DNA of 64,000 nucleotides, from NCBI GenBank assembly GCA_025966135.1, contig JAOPVP010000035.1:1-64000 (forward strand), read 5' to 3'. The DNA comes from Frankiales bacterium (GTDB lineage: Bacteria > Actinomycetota > Actinomycetes > Mycobacteriales > SCTD01). Each line of letters opens with the position of its first letter. Position 1 is the first letter of the stretch. Made by a program: the position numbers and the translations under genes. This document shows positions 9,741-17,956 of this stretch, piece by piece. The notes below the pieces were generated by a model that saw only the letters and a program-made list of their open reading frames with translations, was not told the origin of the DNA and did no database searches.

Positions 9741-10876
9741 CGCCGCACGGCCGCCTGCATCGCGTCGAGGCAGGCCATGGCCTCGTCGAGGGAGTTGTAG
9801 AAGTGCGGGGAGACCCGGATCCCGACACCGGGGCGGTGGTCCACGACGAACCCCTGGCGGTGCAGCTCGTCGTGCACCCGGGTGCTGTCGCCGGGGTCGA
9901 TGGTCACGTGACCGCCCCGGCGCATGGCGTCATGCGGCGACCGCACCGTGAAGCCCCGGTCCAGCGCCGACTCCAGCAGCGGCTGGGTCATGGACTGGGA
10001 GCGCTCACGGACCCGCCGTACCCCGATCTCGGCGAGGGCCTCGTAGGCCGGGGCGGCCGCGTAGTGCGCCGGGACGCCCGGGGTCCCGCCGGTGAAGCGT
10101 GCGACCCCGGGGGCGTAATGGTTCTCCGGATCGAAGTCGAACGGCGCGACCTGCCCGAACCAGCCGGTCGTGACGGGTTCCAGCGAGAGGCCCGGTCTCA
10201 GGTACATCCAGCCGTTGCCTGGCCCGCCGGACAGGTACTTCACCGAGCCGCCGAGGTAGACGTCGACCCCCAACTCCAGCACGTCGACCGGGACCGTGCC
10301 CGCCGCCTGGTAGCCGTCGACGACCGCCAACGCACCGACCTCGTGGGCCTTCTCGATCAGCGGCAGCACGTCGTTGAGAGTCGAGGTGCGGAAGAGCACG
10401 TGCGAGCACTCGACGACCAAGGTCCGCTCGTCGATCGCGGCCAGCATCGCCTCCATGTCCAGCTCGATGCCCGCCCCCGGTACGACGACGGCCTCGCCTC
10501 CGAACCGGTCGATCTGCGACCAGGTGTGCAGCGAGCCCGGCCACTCGAGGCTCGACGTGACCACCCGGTTGCGGGGCCCGCGCCAGTCGAGGGCGGAGAT
10601 GACGTCGCCGAGCAGGTCGGCGACGTTCTGCCGCATCACCGTCGTCCCGGGGGGAGCGCCGATGAGCGAGCCGACCAGGTCACCGACCCGGCGGACCTCG
10701 GGGGCCCACTCCTCCCAGGCCACGACCCCGCGCTCGGCCCACAGGTCGGCGTAGGCATGGAGCCGCGTGCGGGTCTCGCGGTGCATCGCACCCAGGGTGT
10801 GACTCGCGAGGTAGGTCGACCGCCCCAGCACCGGGTAGTCGGCCCGGCGGGTGAGCAGGTCGTCGTGCTGGCTCAT
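9737..10876 (-). CDS. PLP-dependent class V aminotransferase, kynureninase-like
   Basis: 379-residue fold-type I pyridoxal-phosphate enzyme. The cofactor lysine is Lys213 in GGSVKYLSGGPGNGWMY, which resembles the kynureninase motif; the conserved aspartate is in VVDGYQAAG (Asp188), and SSLEWPG and ECSHVLFRTS fit substrate and phosphate contacts. It could be a kynureninase or a related C-S lyase or aminotransferase; I cannot decide. The ATG at 10876 overlaps the stop of the upstream TetR gene by one base (TGATG), so the two are coupled, and its own stop overlaps the DUF4245 start. Confidence 0.8.
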   Translation of the reverse strand: MSQHDDLLTRRADYPVLGRSTYLASHTLGAMHRETRTRLHAYADLWAERGVVAWEEWAPEVRRVGDLVGSLIGAPPGTTVMRQNVADLLGDVISALDWRGPRNRVVTSSLEWPGSLHTWSQIDRFGGEAVVVPGAGIELDMEAMLAAIDERTLVVECSHVLFRTSTLNDVLPLIEKAHEVGALAVVDGYQAAGTVPVDVLELGVDVYLGGSVKYLSGGPGNGWMYLRPGLSLEPVTTGWFGQVAPFDFDPENHYAPGVARFTGGTPGVPAHYAAAPAYEALAEIGVRRVRERSQSMTQPLLESALDRGFTVRSPHDAMRRGGHVTIDPGDSTRVHDELHRQGFVVDHRPGVGIRVSPHFYNSLDEAMACLDAMQAAVRR

Positions 10877-11457
10877 CAGCGGCCGATCTTCGAGATGAGC
10901 TCGAGCACGTTGGCGGCGAGCTGCTGGGAGTGCTGCTCGTCCTCGCAGACGGCCACCTCGTGACCGGCTTCGCTGATGACCGTGGTCAGCACCAGCACCA
11001 GCGCCTCGCCCCAGGGGTCCTCGGCACCGGCGCCCAGCAGCAGCGCGTTGCGACGGGTCCACTCGCGGTAGCGCCGCCGGCCGAGAAGCTCGAAGCCGGG
11101 CGGGCCACCGCCGGCCAGGAACATCCGGGCGAGGTCGCGCTCGGCCCAGCAGCCCTCGAGGTAGGACGCGGCACCGACGAGGAACAGCGAGAAGGGGTCG
11201 CCCTCGCCGGCGGCACGGGCGGCGCGCACCGCGTTGGCGGCCCGCGCCTCCTGGCCGGACTGGTAGTCCTCGAACAGCGCGAGGTACAGCTCGGCCTTGC
11301 CCCCGAAGTGGTGGTAGAGGCTGCCGACGGACGCGCCGGCGCGACCGACCACGTCGGCGATCGAGGCCTCCGCGAACCCGGAGGTGGCGAACACCTCGCG
11401 GGCGGCGGTCAGCAGCGCCGAGCGGGTGCCGGCGGCACGGTTCGAGGCGGTGGTCAC
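10876..11457 (-). CDS. TetR-family transcriptional regulator
   Basis: 193-residue one-component regulator. The N-terminal helix-turn-helix spans about residues 10-55, with IADVVGRAGASVGSLYHHFGGKAELY typical of the recognition helix and following helix. The C-terminal ligand domain is generic. The GTG at 11457 is favoured over the GTG at 11475. It leads a probable operon with the kynureninase-like enzyme and DUF4245 protein, so it likely responds to a related small molecule and may repress its own operon; the operator was not identified. Confidence 0.87.
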   Translation of the reverse strand: MTTASNRAAGTRSALLTAAREVFATSGFAEASIADVVGRAGASVGSLYHHFGGKAELYLALFEDYQSGQEARAANAVRAARAAGEGDPFSLFLVGAASYLEGCWAERDLARMFLAGGGPPGFELLGRRRYREWTRRNALLLGAGAEDPWGEALVLVLTTVISEAGHEVAVCEDEQHSQQLAANVLELISKIGR

Positions 11458-11581
11458 GGCGACAGCTCGCCGCACGGGTCCAGACGGGTCACACCTGAAG
11501 CCTCTCAGACCTGGTACGACGGACCCGCCCGCAGCAGCACTGGCCGCAGTTGCGGGGTGAGCAAGGGGCTAGTCTCCGCAG

Positions 11582-11968
11582 ATGCACCAGTACCGGCTCA
11601 CCTCGGCGGCGCAGCTGCTGGGCGTCAGCGACGACACGGTGCGACGCTGGGCCGACGCCGGCCGGCTGGAGACGACCCTCGACCCCGACGGGAGACGGGT
11701 GGTCGACGGGGCGGTCCTCGCCGCCTTCGCGGTGGCCCTCGCGGGCGACCCGTCCGGGCCGTCGGGCACCAGCGCGCGCAACGCCTTCCACGGCATCGTC
11801 ACCCGCATCGTGCGCGGCGACGTGGTGTCGCAGGTCGAGGTGCAGTCCGGGCCGCACCGCCTGGTGTCGCTCATGACCACCGAGTCCGTTGACGACCTGG
11901 GCCTCGAGCCCGGGGTCCCGGCCCGGGCGTCCGTCAAGTCCACCCACGTCGTCGTGGAGCTCCCATGA
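11582..11968 (+). CDS. HTH-TOBE molybdate-responsive regulator (ModE-like)
   Basis: 128-residue protein with a MerR/excisionase-type helix-turn-helix (residues 2-55, YRLTSAAQLLGVSDDTVRRW then ADAGRL) and a single TOBE molybdate-binding domain (about 63-127, NAFHGIVTRIVRGDVVSQVE onward). Domain order matches ModE, but the DNA-binding part is of a different type. It heads the mod operon, and the modA ATG at 11965 overlaps its stop as ATGA, so it probably senses intracellular molybdate and regulates uptake. The role is inferred from domains and position. Confidence 0.87.
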   Translation: MHQYRLTSAAQLLGVSDDTVRRWADAGRLETTLDPDGRRVVDGAVLAAFAVALAGDPSGPSGTSARNAFHGIVTRIVRGDVVSQVEVQSGPHRLVSLMTTESVDDLGLEPGVPARASVKSTHVVVELP

Positions 11969-12741
11969 CCCACCTCCTTGCGTCTGCTCGCCGCCGCGGC
12001 CCGGGGGTGCACCTGAGCAGACGCAAGCGGGGGTGGGGAGGGGTCGCCGCCGTACTGCTGCTGGTCACGGGGTGTGGCAGCAGCGGCCCGCCTCAGCGCA
12101 CGGTCACGGTGTTCGCGGCGGCCTCGCTGACCAAGGCGTTCCAGGCCGAGGGGAAGGCGTTCCAGGACAGCCACCCGGACCTGCGGGTGACCTTCTCCTT
12201 CGCCGGTTCGCAGAGCCTGGTCGCGCAGGTGCAGCAGGGTGCCCCGGCGTCCGTGCTCGCCACCGCAGACCTCGCGACGATCGCAGCCGTGAAGAGCAGG
12301 CTGTCAGGCCCGCCGGTGGTGTTCGCCCACAACCAGCTCGCGATCGCCACCGCGAAGGGCGACCCGCTGCACCTGACCACCCTCGCCTCACTCGCGAAGC
12401 CGGGCCTGAAGGTGGTGCTCGCCGGCCCGACCGTCCCGGTGGGCAAGGCCGCCGCCAACGCCCTGAAGGCCGCCGGGATCACGGTTCACCCGGTGTCGCT
12501 CGAGGACGCCGTCACCGGGGTCGTCACCAAGGTGCGCCTCGGTGAGGCGGACGCCGGGATCGTCTACGCGACCGACCTGACCGGGTCCGACGTCGGCGGC
12601 GTCGCCCTCTCCGGGACCAGCACCTCGCTGGCCATCGCCGCCCTGTCCGGCATCCCCGCCCCGGCCGATGCCGAGGCCTTCATCGCCTTCGTCCGCAGCG
12701 ACCCCGGCCACACGATCCTCACGTCGTACGGCTTCCAGTGA
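11965..12741 (+). CDS. modA: Molybdate ABC transporter substrate-binding lipoprotein
   Basis: 258-residue periplasmic-type binding protein that captures molybdate (or tungstate). The lipobox VTGC (Cys37) anchors it outside the membrane; TVFAAASLTKAF is the ModA oxyanion-binding start and AGIVYATD the conserved C-terminal motif. Two starts are possible: the ATG at 11965 (ATGA coupling to the TOBE gene) or the GTG at 12007, which gives a compact lipoprotein signal. The first 20 codons lie within dispersed inverted repeat copy 2, so a repeat appears to have contributed the leader. Followed by modB and modC with overlaps. Confidence 0.92.
   Translation: MTHLLASARRRGPGVHLSRRKRGWGGVAAVLLLVTGCGSSGPPQRTVTVFAAASLTKAFQAEGKAFQDSHPDLRVTFSFAGSQSLVAQVQQGAPASVLATADLATIAAVKSRLSGPPVVFAHNQLAIATAKGDPLHLTTLASLAKPGLKVVLAGPTVPVGKAAANALKAAGITVHPVSLEDAVTGVVTKVRLGEADAGIVYATDLTGSDVGGVALSGTSTSLAIAALSGIPAPADAEAFIAFVRSDPGHTILTSYGFQ
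11977..12027. repeat. Dispersed ~50-bp inverted repeat, copy 2
   Basis: Perfect 13-bp arms CTTGCGTCTGCTC (11977-11989) and GAGCAGACGCAAG (12015-12027) around a 25-base GC-rich loop containing GGGTGCACCT. This is the best-preserved of four copies. It lies inside the 5' end of the modA reading frame, between the upstream gene's stop and the lipoprotein signal core. Confidence 0.8.
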
Positions 12742-13508
12742 GGCCACGGACCCCACTGCTGCTCGCCGTACCTGCGGGTGTCAGCGCGGTCCTGCTCCTG
12801 CTCCCCCTCCTGGCGCTGCTCGACCGCACCCCCTGGGGGCGCCTGCCGGGCCTGCTCGGCCGTCCTGACGTCCAACAGGCGCTGTGGCTCTCGCTGCGCT
12901 GCGCGCTCGCCGCCACCGCACTGTCGCTGCTGCTGGGTGTCCCGCTGGCCTGGGTCCTGGCGCGCACGCCCCTGCCGGGCCGAAGGGTCCTGCGCGGTCT
13001 GGTCACCGTGCCCCTCGTCCTCCCACCCGTCGTCGGCGGCGTGGCGCTGCTGCTGGCCTTCGGCCGCCGCGGGGTCCTCGGTGACCTGCTCGTCGAGGCC
13101 GGCGCGGTCCCGGCGTTCACGACCTGGGGGGTGATCCTCGCGGAGGCGTTCGTCGCGCTGCCCTTCCTCGTCCTGACCGTCGAAGGCGCGCTGACTGCGC
13201 TGCCCCGTGACGCCGAGGAGGTCGCCGGCACCCTGGGCTCGGCCCCCCTGCGGGTCTTCCTCACCGTGACCCTGCCGGCCGTCGGACCGTCCGTGGCCGC
13301 CGGAACCGTCCTCGCGGGAGCCCGGGCGCTCGGCGAGTTCGGGGCCACCACCACCTTCGCGGGCAGCCTGCCCGGACGCACCCAGACCGTCCCGCTGGCC
13401 GTCTACGCGCTCCTGCAGGACGACCCGGCGGCGGCCTACGCGCTGTCGGCCGTGCTCCTCGCCGTCAGCGTCCTGCTCGTTCTCGGCCTCCGGACCAGGG
13501 TGCGATGA
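12738..13508 (+). CDS. modB: Molybdate ABC transporter permease
   Basis: 256-residue inner-membrane permease with about six transmembrane segments. The cytoplasmic EAA loop that docks with the ATPase is recognisable as DAEEVAGTLGSAPLRVFLTV, and GARALGEFGATTTFAG is the ModB/CysT-type hallmark downstream. The GTG start overlaps the modA stop (GTGA), and its stop overlaps the modC ATG, giving tight translational coupling through the operon. It forms the channel of the ModABC importer. Confidence 0.94.
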   Translation: MRPRTPLLLAVPAGVSAVLLLLPLLALLDRTPWGRLPGLLGRPDVQQALWLSLRCALAATALSLLLGVPLAWVLARTPLPGRRVLRGLVTVPLVLPPVVGGVALLLAFGRRGVLGDLLVEAGAVPAFTTWGVILAEAFVALPFLVLTVEGALTALPRDAEEVAGTLGSAPLRVFLTVTLPAVGPSVAAGTVLAGARALGEFGATTTFAGSLPGRTQTVPLAVYALLQDDPAAAYALSAVLLAVSVLLVLGLRTRVR

Positions 13509-14521
13509 GGGCCACGCTGGCAAGCGCCCACGTCGAGGCCTCGCTGACCGCCGATGCCGGCGAGGTGGTCGCCCTCGTCGGCCCCAACGGCGCCGGCAAG
13601 ACCTCCCTGCTGCGGGCGCTCGCCGGGCTGCTGCCATCGACCGGAACCGTGGAGCTCGCCGGGCGCGACGTTGCCGCGTTGCCCGTCCACGCCCGCGGTG
13701 TCGGCTGGGTACCCCAGTCACCGTCGCTGTTCACGCACCTGTCGGCCCGCGACAACGCCGCCTACGCTCTGCGCGCCAGGGGCATCCGGCGCTCCACGGC
13801 TCGTGACCGCGCCCAGGACTGGCTGACCCGCCTGGGCATCGGCGAGCTGGGGGACGCCCGCCCACGGGCGCTTTCCGGTGGACAGGTCGCGCGGGTCGCC
13901 CTGGCCCGCGCCCTTGCCGCCGAGCCCGATCTCCTGCTCCTCGACGAGCCGCTTGCCGCCCTCGACACGGCCACCCGCGACGACGTCCGGCGACTCCTGC
14001 GCACCACCCTGGCCGGTGGTCGGGCGCCGGTGCTCGTCGTCACCCACGACCCCGTCGACGTCGTGGCTCTCGCCGACCGGCTGGTCGTGCTCGAGCGCGG
14101 CCGCGTCGTGCAGGAGGGCAGCCCTGCGGAGGTGGCCGCCGCCCCGCGGAGCACGTGGGTCGCCGGGCTCCTCGGCCAGAACGCCTGGCGGGGGACCTGC
14201 GACGCCACCGGGCTGGTGGTCGACGGAGGGCATATCGCCGCGGCTGATCCGCTCCCCGCCGGCACGACTGCTCTCGCCCTCTGCGAGCCGTCCGCGGTCA
14301 CGCTCCACCGCAGCCCGCCGCAGGGCTCCGCCCGGACGGTGCTCCGCGGCCCCGTCGGGGAGCTCCGGGCCTTGGGCGGCCGGGTACGGGTCGTCGTAGA
14401 GAGCAGCCCGTGGGTGACGGCCGAGGTGACCGTCGCGGCGGCGGCGGAGCTCCGGCTGACCGACGGCGGCGAGGTCTGGGCGGCGCTCAAGGCCACCGAG
14501 GTCCGCCTGGTCTCGGTGTGA
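13505..14521 (+). CDS. modC: Molybdate ABC transporter ATP-binding protein
   Basis: 338-residue ATPase of the molybdate importer. Walker A GPNGAGKT is at 26-33, the Q-loop at VPQS (69-72), the ABC signature LSGGQ at 123-127, Walker B LLLLDEP at 143-149, and the switch histidine in VVTHDP. The C-terminal third (about 235-338) looks like a degenerate TOBE regulatory domain, in which bound molybdate can inhibit transport in characterised ModC proteins. The N-terminus is compact and lacks the usual first beta strand sequence. Last gene of the coupled mod operon. Confidence 0.94.
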   Translation: MRATLASAHVEASLTADAGEVVALVGPNGAGKTSLLRALAGLLPSTGTVELAGRDVAALPVHARGVGWVPQSPSLFTHLSARDNAAYALRARGIRRSTARDRAQDWLTRLGIGELGDARPRALSGGQVARVALARALAAEPDLLLLDEPLAALDTATRDDVRRLLRTTLAGGRAPVLVVTHDPVDVVALADRLVVLERGRVVQEGSPAEVAAAPRSTWVAGLLGQNAWRGTCDATGLVVDGGHIAAADPLPAGTTALALCEPSAVTLHRSPPQGSARTVLRGPVGELRALGGRVRVVVESSPWVTAEVTVAAAAELRLTDGGEVWAALKATEVRLVSV

Positions 14522-14552
14522 CTCGGCACCGCGGCGGCACTAGGCTTTCGTC

Positions 14553-15593
14553 ATGAGCCAGCCGACGAGCCACGACGTCCCGCAGGCCCTCTCCGTCGCC
14601 CGCGAGGCGCCCGACCGCAACATCTCCCTGGAGCTCGTCCGGGTCACCGAAGCGGCAGCCATGGCTGCTGGGCGGTGGGTCGGTCGCGGCGACAAGAACG
14701 GCGGTGACGGGGCAGCCGTCGACGCCATGCGCCAGCTGATCGGCACAGTCGGCATGAGGGGCGTCGTGGTGATCGGCGAGGGCGAGAAGGACGCCGCCCC
14801 GATGCTGTTCAACGGCGAGGAGGTCGGCAGCGGCGAAGGCCCGGACTGCGACGTCGCGGTGGACCCCATCGACGGCACCACCCTGATGGCCAAGGGAATG
14901 CCCAACGCCATCGCCGTGATGGCCGTCGCCGAGCGCGGCACCATGTACGACCCGTCCGCGGTCTTCTACATGGACAAGCTCGTCACCGGCCACGAGGCCG
15001 CGGATGTGGTCGACATCAGCGCTCCGGTCGCCCACAACATCCAAGCCGTCGCGAAGGCGAAGGGCGCTGACGTCGAGGATGTGACGGTCTGCATCCTGGA
15101 CCGTCCCCGCCACGAGAACCTGGTCCACGAGGTCCGGCTGGCCGGCGCGCGCATCAAGTTCATCTCCGACGGCGACGTCGCGGGTGCCGTGATGGCCTGC
15201 ACCGAGGGCACCGGCGTGGACCTGCTGCTCGGCATCGGCGGCACCCCCGAGGGCATCATCACCGCCTGCGCCGTGAAGTGCCTCGGCGGCGTGATCCAGG
15301 CCAAGCTCTGGCCGCAGAGCAAGAGCGAGTTCGAGAACGCCGCGGTCGCCGGCCTCAACCTCGACCAGGTGCTGTCGACCGACGACCTCGTCCGCAGCGA
15401 CAACGTGTTCTTCGTCGCGACTGGGATCACCGACGGCGAACTGGTCCGCGGGGTCCGCTACCGCGGTGGCGGGGCCACGACCGAGTCGCTGGTGATGCGC
15501 TCCAAGTCGGGCACCATCCGCCGGGTCATCAGCGAGCACCGCCTGCACAAGCTGTCGGCCTACTCCTCGATCGACTTCGAGCACGCCCGGTAG
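14553..15593 (+). CDS. glpX: Class II fructose-1,6-bisphosphatase
   Basis: 346-residue gluconeogenic phosphatase of the GlpX family, the usual form in actinobacteria. It has the lithium-sensitive phosphatase metal motif DPIDGTT at 104-110, upstream metal ligands in VIGEGEKD (73-80), and [16 protein letters not shown] in the C-terminal half. It converts fructose 1,6-bisphosphate to fructose 6-phosphate. The ATG at 14553 follows a TAGGCT sequence that could be a -10 element. It works in the same direction as PckG at 25.5 kb and is followed 6 bases later by the exonuclease III gene. Confidence 0.96.
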   Translation: MSQPTSHDVPQALSVAREAPDRNISLELVRVTEAAAMAAGRWVGRGDKNGGDGAAVDAMRQLIGTVGMRGVVVIGEGEKDAAPMLFNGEEVGSGEGPDCDVAVDPIDGTTLMAKGMPNAIAVMAVAERGTMYDPSAVFYMDKLVTGHEAADVVDISAPVAHNIQAVAKAKGADVEDVTVCILDRPRHENLVHEVRLAGARIKFISDGDVAGAVMACTEGTGVDLLLGIGGTPEGIITACAVKCLGGVIQAKLWPQSKSEFENAAVAGLNLDQVLSTDDLVRSDNVFFVATGITDGELVRGVRYRGGGATTESLVMRSKSGTIRRVISEHRLHKLSAYSSIDFEHAR

Positions 15594-15599
15594 CTCTGC

Positions 15600-16352
15600 G
15601 TGCGGATCGCCACCTGGAACGTCAACTCGATCGGCGCCCGGCTCCCCCGTTTCCTGCCCTGGCTGGAGGAGACGGCACCCGACGTCGTCGCCGTACAAGA
15701 GACGAAGACCGCGGCCTTTCCGGTGGCCGAGGTCGCGGCGCTGGGGTACGAGGTCGCGCACTCCGGGGACGGCCGGTGGAACGGGGTCGCGGTGCTGTCC
15801 CGGATCGGGGTCGATCAGGTGGACCTCGTCCACGAGGGACACCCGGAGCCGCGGCTGGTCAGCGCGCAGTGCGGCCCGCTTCACGTCACGAGCGTCTACG
15901 TACCCAACGGGCGCACCCTGGACGACCCGCACTACCTCTACAAGCTGGCCTGGTTCGAGACGCTCCGCCGCCGGCTCGACCGCTTCGACCCGGCCCAGCC
16001 ACTGATGGTCATGGGGGACTTCAACGTGGCCCGGACCGACGAGGACGTCTGGGACATCACGAAGTTCGTCGAATCCACCCACGTGACGCCGGCGGAGCGG
16101 GCGGCGATGGACGCGCTGGTCGACTGGGGCCTCGTCGACATCATCCCGCGGCCGGGGAAGGGCGACCGGCCGTTCACGTACTGGGACTATCGCGCAGGGA
16201 TGTTCCACAAGGACTTCGGGATGCGCATCGACTACGTGCTTGCGACCCCGTCGGTGGTCGTCCGCGACGCCTGGGTCGATCGAGATGCCCGCAAGGGCAA
16301 GGGATCCAGCGACCACGCCCCCGTTGTCGTGGAGGTCGAGGTCGCGTCCTAG
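15600..16352 (+). CDS. xth: Exodeoxyribonuclease III (AP endonuclease)
   Basis: 250-residue EEP-fold nuclease for base excision repair. Metal and active-site motifs are WNVNSI (6-11), QETK with Glu34, the GDFNVA motif and the C-terminal SSDHAPVVVEV. It should cleave abasic sites and trim 3' blocks. GTG start, 6 bases after the glpX stop, so probably cotranscribed. Its TAG stop shares a CTAG with the stop of the convergent DUF1697 gene. Confidence 0.95.
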   Translation: MRIATWNVNSIGARLPRFLPWLEETAPDVVAVQETKTAAFPVAEVAALGYEVAHSGDGRWNGVAVLSRIGVDQVDLVHEGHPEPRLVSAQCGPLHVTSVYVPNGRTLDDPHYLYKLAWFETLRRRLDRFDPAQPLMVMGDFNVARTDEDVWDITKFVESTHVTPAERAAMDALVDWGLVDIIPRPGKGDRPFTYWDYRAGMFHKDFGMRIDYVLATPSVVVRDAWVDRDARKGKGSSDHAPVVVEVEVAS

Positions 16353-16885
16353 GTGAGGAGCTTGCGCAAGGTTGCGGGAGTGCGCGCGGTGCAGCCGACG
16401 CCGAGCAGCTTCTCGAGCTTGGCGTTGGTGACCTTGCCTGAGTGCAGTCCTGCCGGGCTGTAGGCGAGGTACAGCACCTGGTCGTTGCCGAGGACCGTCT
16501 CGGGGGACCAGTCGGTGTCGAGGCACCGCTTCAACGCTTCCGGAGCGGGCCTGTCGAAGAGCACGTTGACCACGATGTACCCGTCGAGGTCAGGCAGCTC
16601 TTCCAGCGCATTCTGGATGTCTGCGGCCTTGCGCACGCAGGCGCGCACGTCCAGGCCCAGCCGCTCCCGCAAGCCGTCCTCGACCTCGGTGGCCAGCTTC
16701 TGCGTCGACCGTCGACTGCTGCTGAACGTGGCGTTACCGCTGTTGAGGTAGGTCTTGACGTCGCCGTGCCCGAGGTCCACGAGCAGGTTCGACAGGTCCT
16801 TCATCGCCAACCTGTTGTGGGGCCCGACGTTGACGGCGCGCAGCAGCAGTACGTGATTCCCGGCTCCCCGCGACGACCCGCTCAT
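16349..16885 (-). CDS. DUF1697 family protein
   Basis: 178-residue protein matching DUF1697: HVLLLRAVNVGPHNRLAMKDL and the hallmark VKTYLNSGNATFSSS, then a C-terminal part with NDQVLYLAYSPAGLHSGKV. The family is widespread and uncharacterised. The ATG at 16885 overlaps the stop of the FUSC gene as ATGA, so the two are translationally coupled. Its own stop overlaps the xth stop tail-to-tail through CTAG. Confidence 0.9.
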   Translation of the reverse strand: MSGSSRGAGNHVLLLRAVNVGPHNRLAMKDLSNLLVDLGHGDVKTYLNSGNATFSSSRRSTQKLATEVEDGLRERLGLDVRACVRKAADIQNALEELPDLDGYIVVNVLFDRPAPEALKRCLDTDWSPETVLGNDQVLYLAYSPAGLHSGKVTNAKLEKLLGVGCTARTPATLRKLLT

Positions 16886-17934
16886 GCGGTGAGCGGAGGC
16901 AAGGCATTGCGGGCCCGGTCGTGCTCGAGCCCCAGTCCGTCGAGCAGGTCGACGACGGTCACGCGCAGCTGCCCCACCACCACCTGGGCCGACAGCGACT
17001 GGGCTCCGAGCGCCGCAGGGTCGAGGCGGGCGGCCAGCTCGACCAGCGGGCTGATCGCGTCGTCATCCACGGCCGCGAGCTCGATCGCGGCGGCCAGCTC
17101 GTCGAGCAGGTCGGGCACCGCGGCGGGCAACGGCTGCCCCGTCTCCTCCGACGTCGTCACCCGGCGCAACAGCACTCTCAAGTTGCGGCTCGCCCGGGTC
17201 ACCTGGACGAGCAACCTCGACGAGTTCTCCCAGAACTCCCCGCGGTCCTCGCGAAAGGGCGAGAGCCGGGTCGTCTCACGACCCGTCGCCAGTGCCTCCT
17301 GCCACCGTGCCAGCACCGGCTCCATCGCCCGACTCCTCGCCAGCGCCTCGGCCACCTCCCCCTCCGACTCCGAGCGCAACCCCCTCGCCGCCTGTCGGAC
17401 CACCTCCGCCAGCTCTTTGAAGTAGTGGCTGCGCAAGCGCTTCGCCTCCCGCCACGGGTCCGACGGCAGCAGCGCAGCGACCAGCAGCGCCGCCGCGCCA
17501 CCGACGAGCGCGTCCTGCCAACGATGCAGCCCGCTGTTGGGGGTCCGCGGGAGGGCCACCACGAAGACCGCCTGCAGGCCGGCCTGCGAGACCGCCAGCC
17601 CCTTGGCGCCGACTGCGATGGCCAGCAGGAGCGCGATGAACACCACCACGCCGATCTGCCACGCGCCCTGCCCGACCAGGCCCACGAAAAGGTCCCCGAC
17701 ACCCACCCCGAGGGCCACGCCGAGCGAGAGCTCCGCCGTACGGCGAAGTCGTCCCGAGCCGCTCAGGCCGAGCGCCACCACGGCCGCGACGGCGGCGAAG
17801 AACGGGCGGCTGTGCCCGAGTACGTGGGACGAGGTCGCCCAGGCCAGCGCGGCCGCGATGCCACACTGCGCGGCGCTCCAGGCACCGGCACGGATGCGAC
17901 CCAGTGCGTCCACCACTGCCGTCCGCCCGTCCAC
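16882..17934 (-). CDS. FUSC-family membrane protein
   Basis: 350-residue protein with about six predicted membrane helices in the first 165 residues (Ala/Val/Leu-rich blocks at 22-37, 45-58, 67-87, 90-107, 115-127 and 143-156), followed by a soluble helical domain. This layout matches the FUSC/aromatic-acid exporter-like family found in actinobacteria. The substrate is unknown. The GTG at 17934 lies 22 bases from the divergent fumA start, so both promoters are very compact. Coupled to the DUF1697 gene downstream by ATGA. Confidence 0.82.
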   Translation of the reverse strand: MDGRTAVVDALGRIRAGAWSAAQCGIAAALAWATSSHVLGHSRPFFAAVAAVVALGLSGSGRLRRTAELSLGVALGVGVGDLFVGLVGQGAWQIGVVVFIALLLAIAVGAKGLAVSQAGLQAVFVVALPRTPNSGLHRWQDALVGGAAALLVAALLPSDPWREAKRLRSHYFKELAEVVRQAARGLRSESEGEVAEALARSRAMEPVLARWQEALATGRETTRLSPFREDRGEFWENSSRLLVQVTRASRNLRVLLRRVTTSEETGQPLPAAVPDLLDELAAAIELAAVDDDAISPLVELAARLDPAALGAQSLSAQVVVGQLRVTVVDLLDGLGLEHDRARNALPPLTA

Positions 17935-17956
17935 GGCTCAAACCTAGACTGAGGGC

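Noticed and set aside
14487..16526. 679-codon minus-strand frame
   Set aside because: Antisense to glpX and xth, both unambiguous; composition is typical of a shadow frame.
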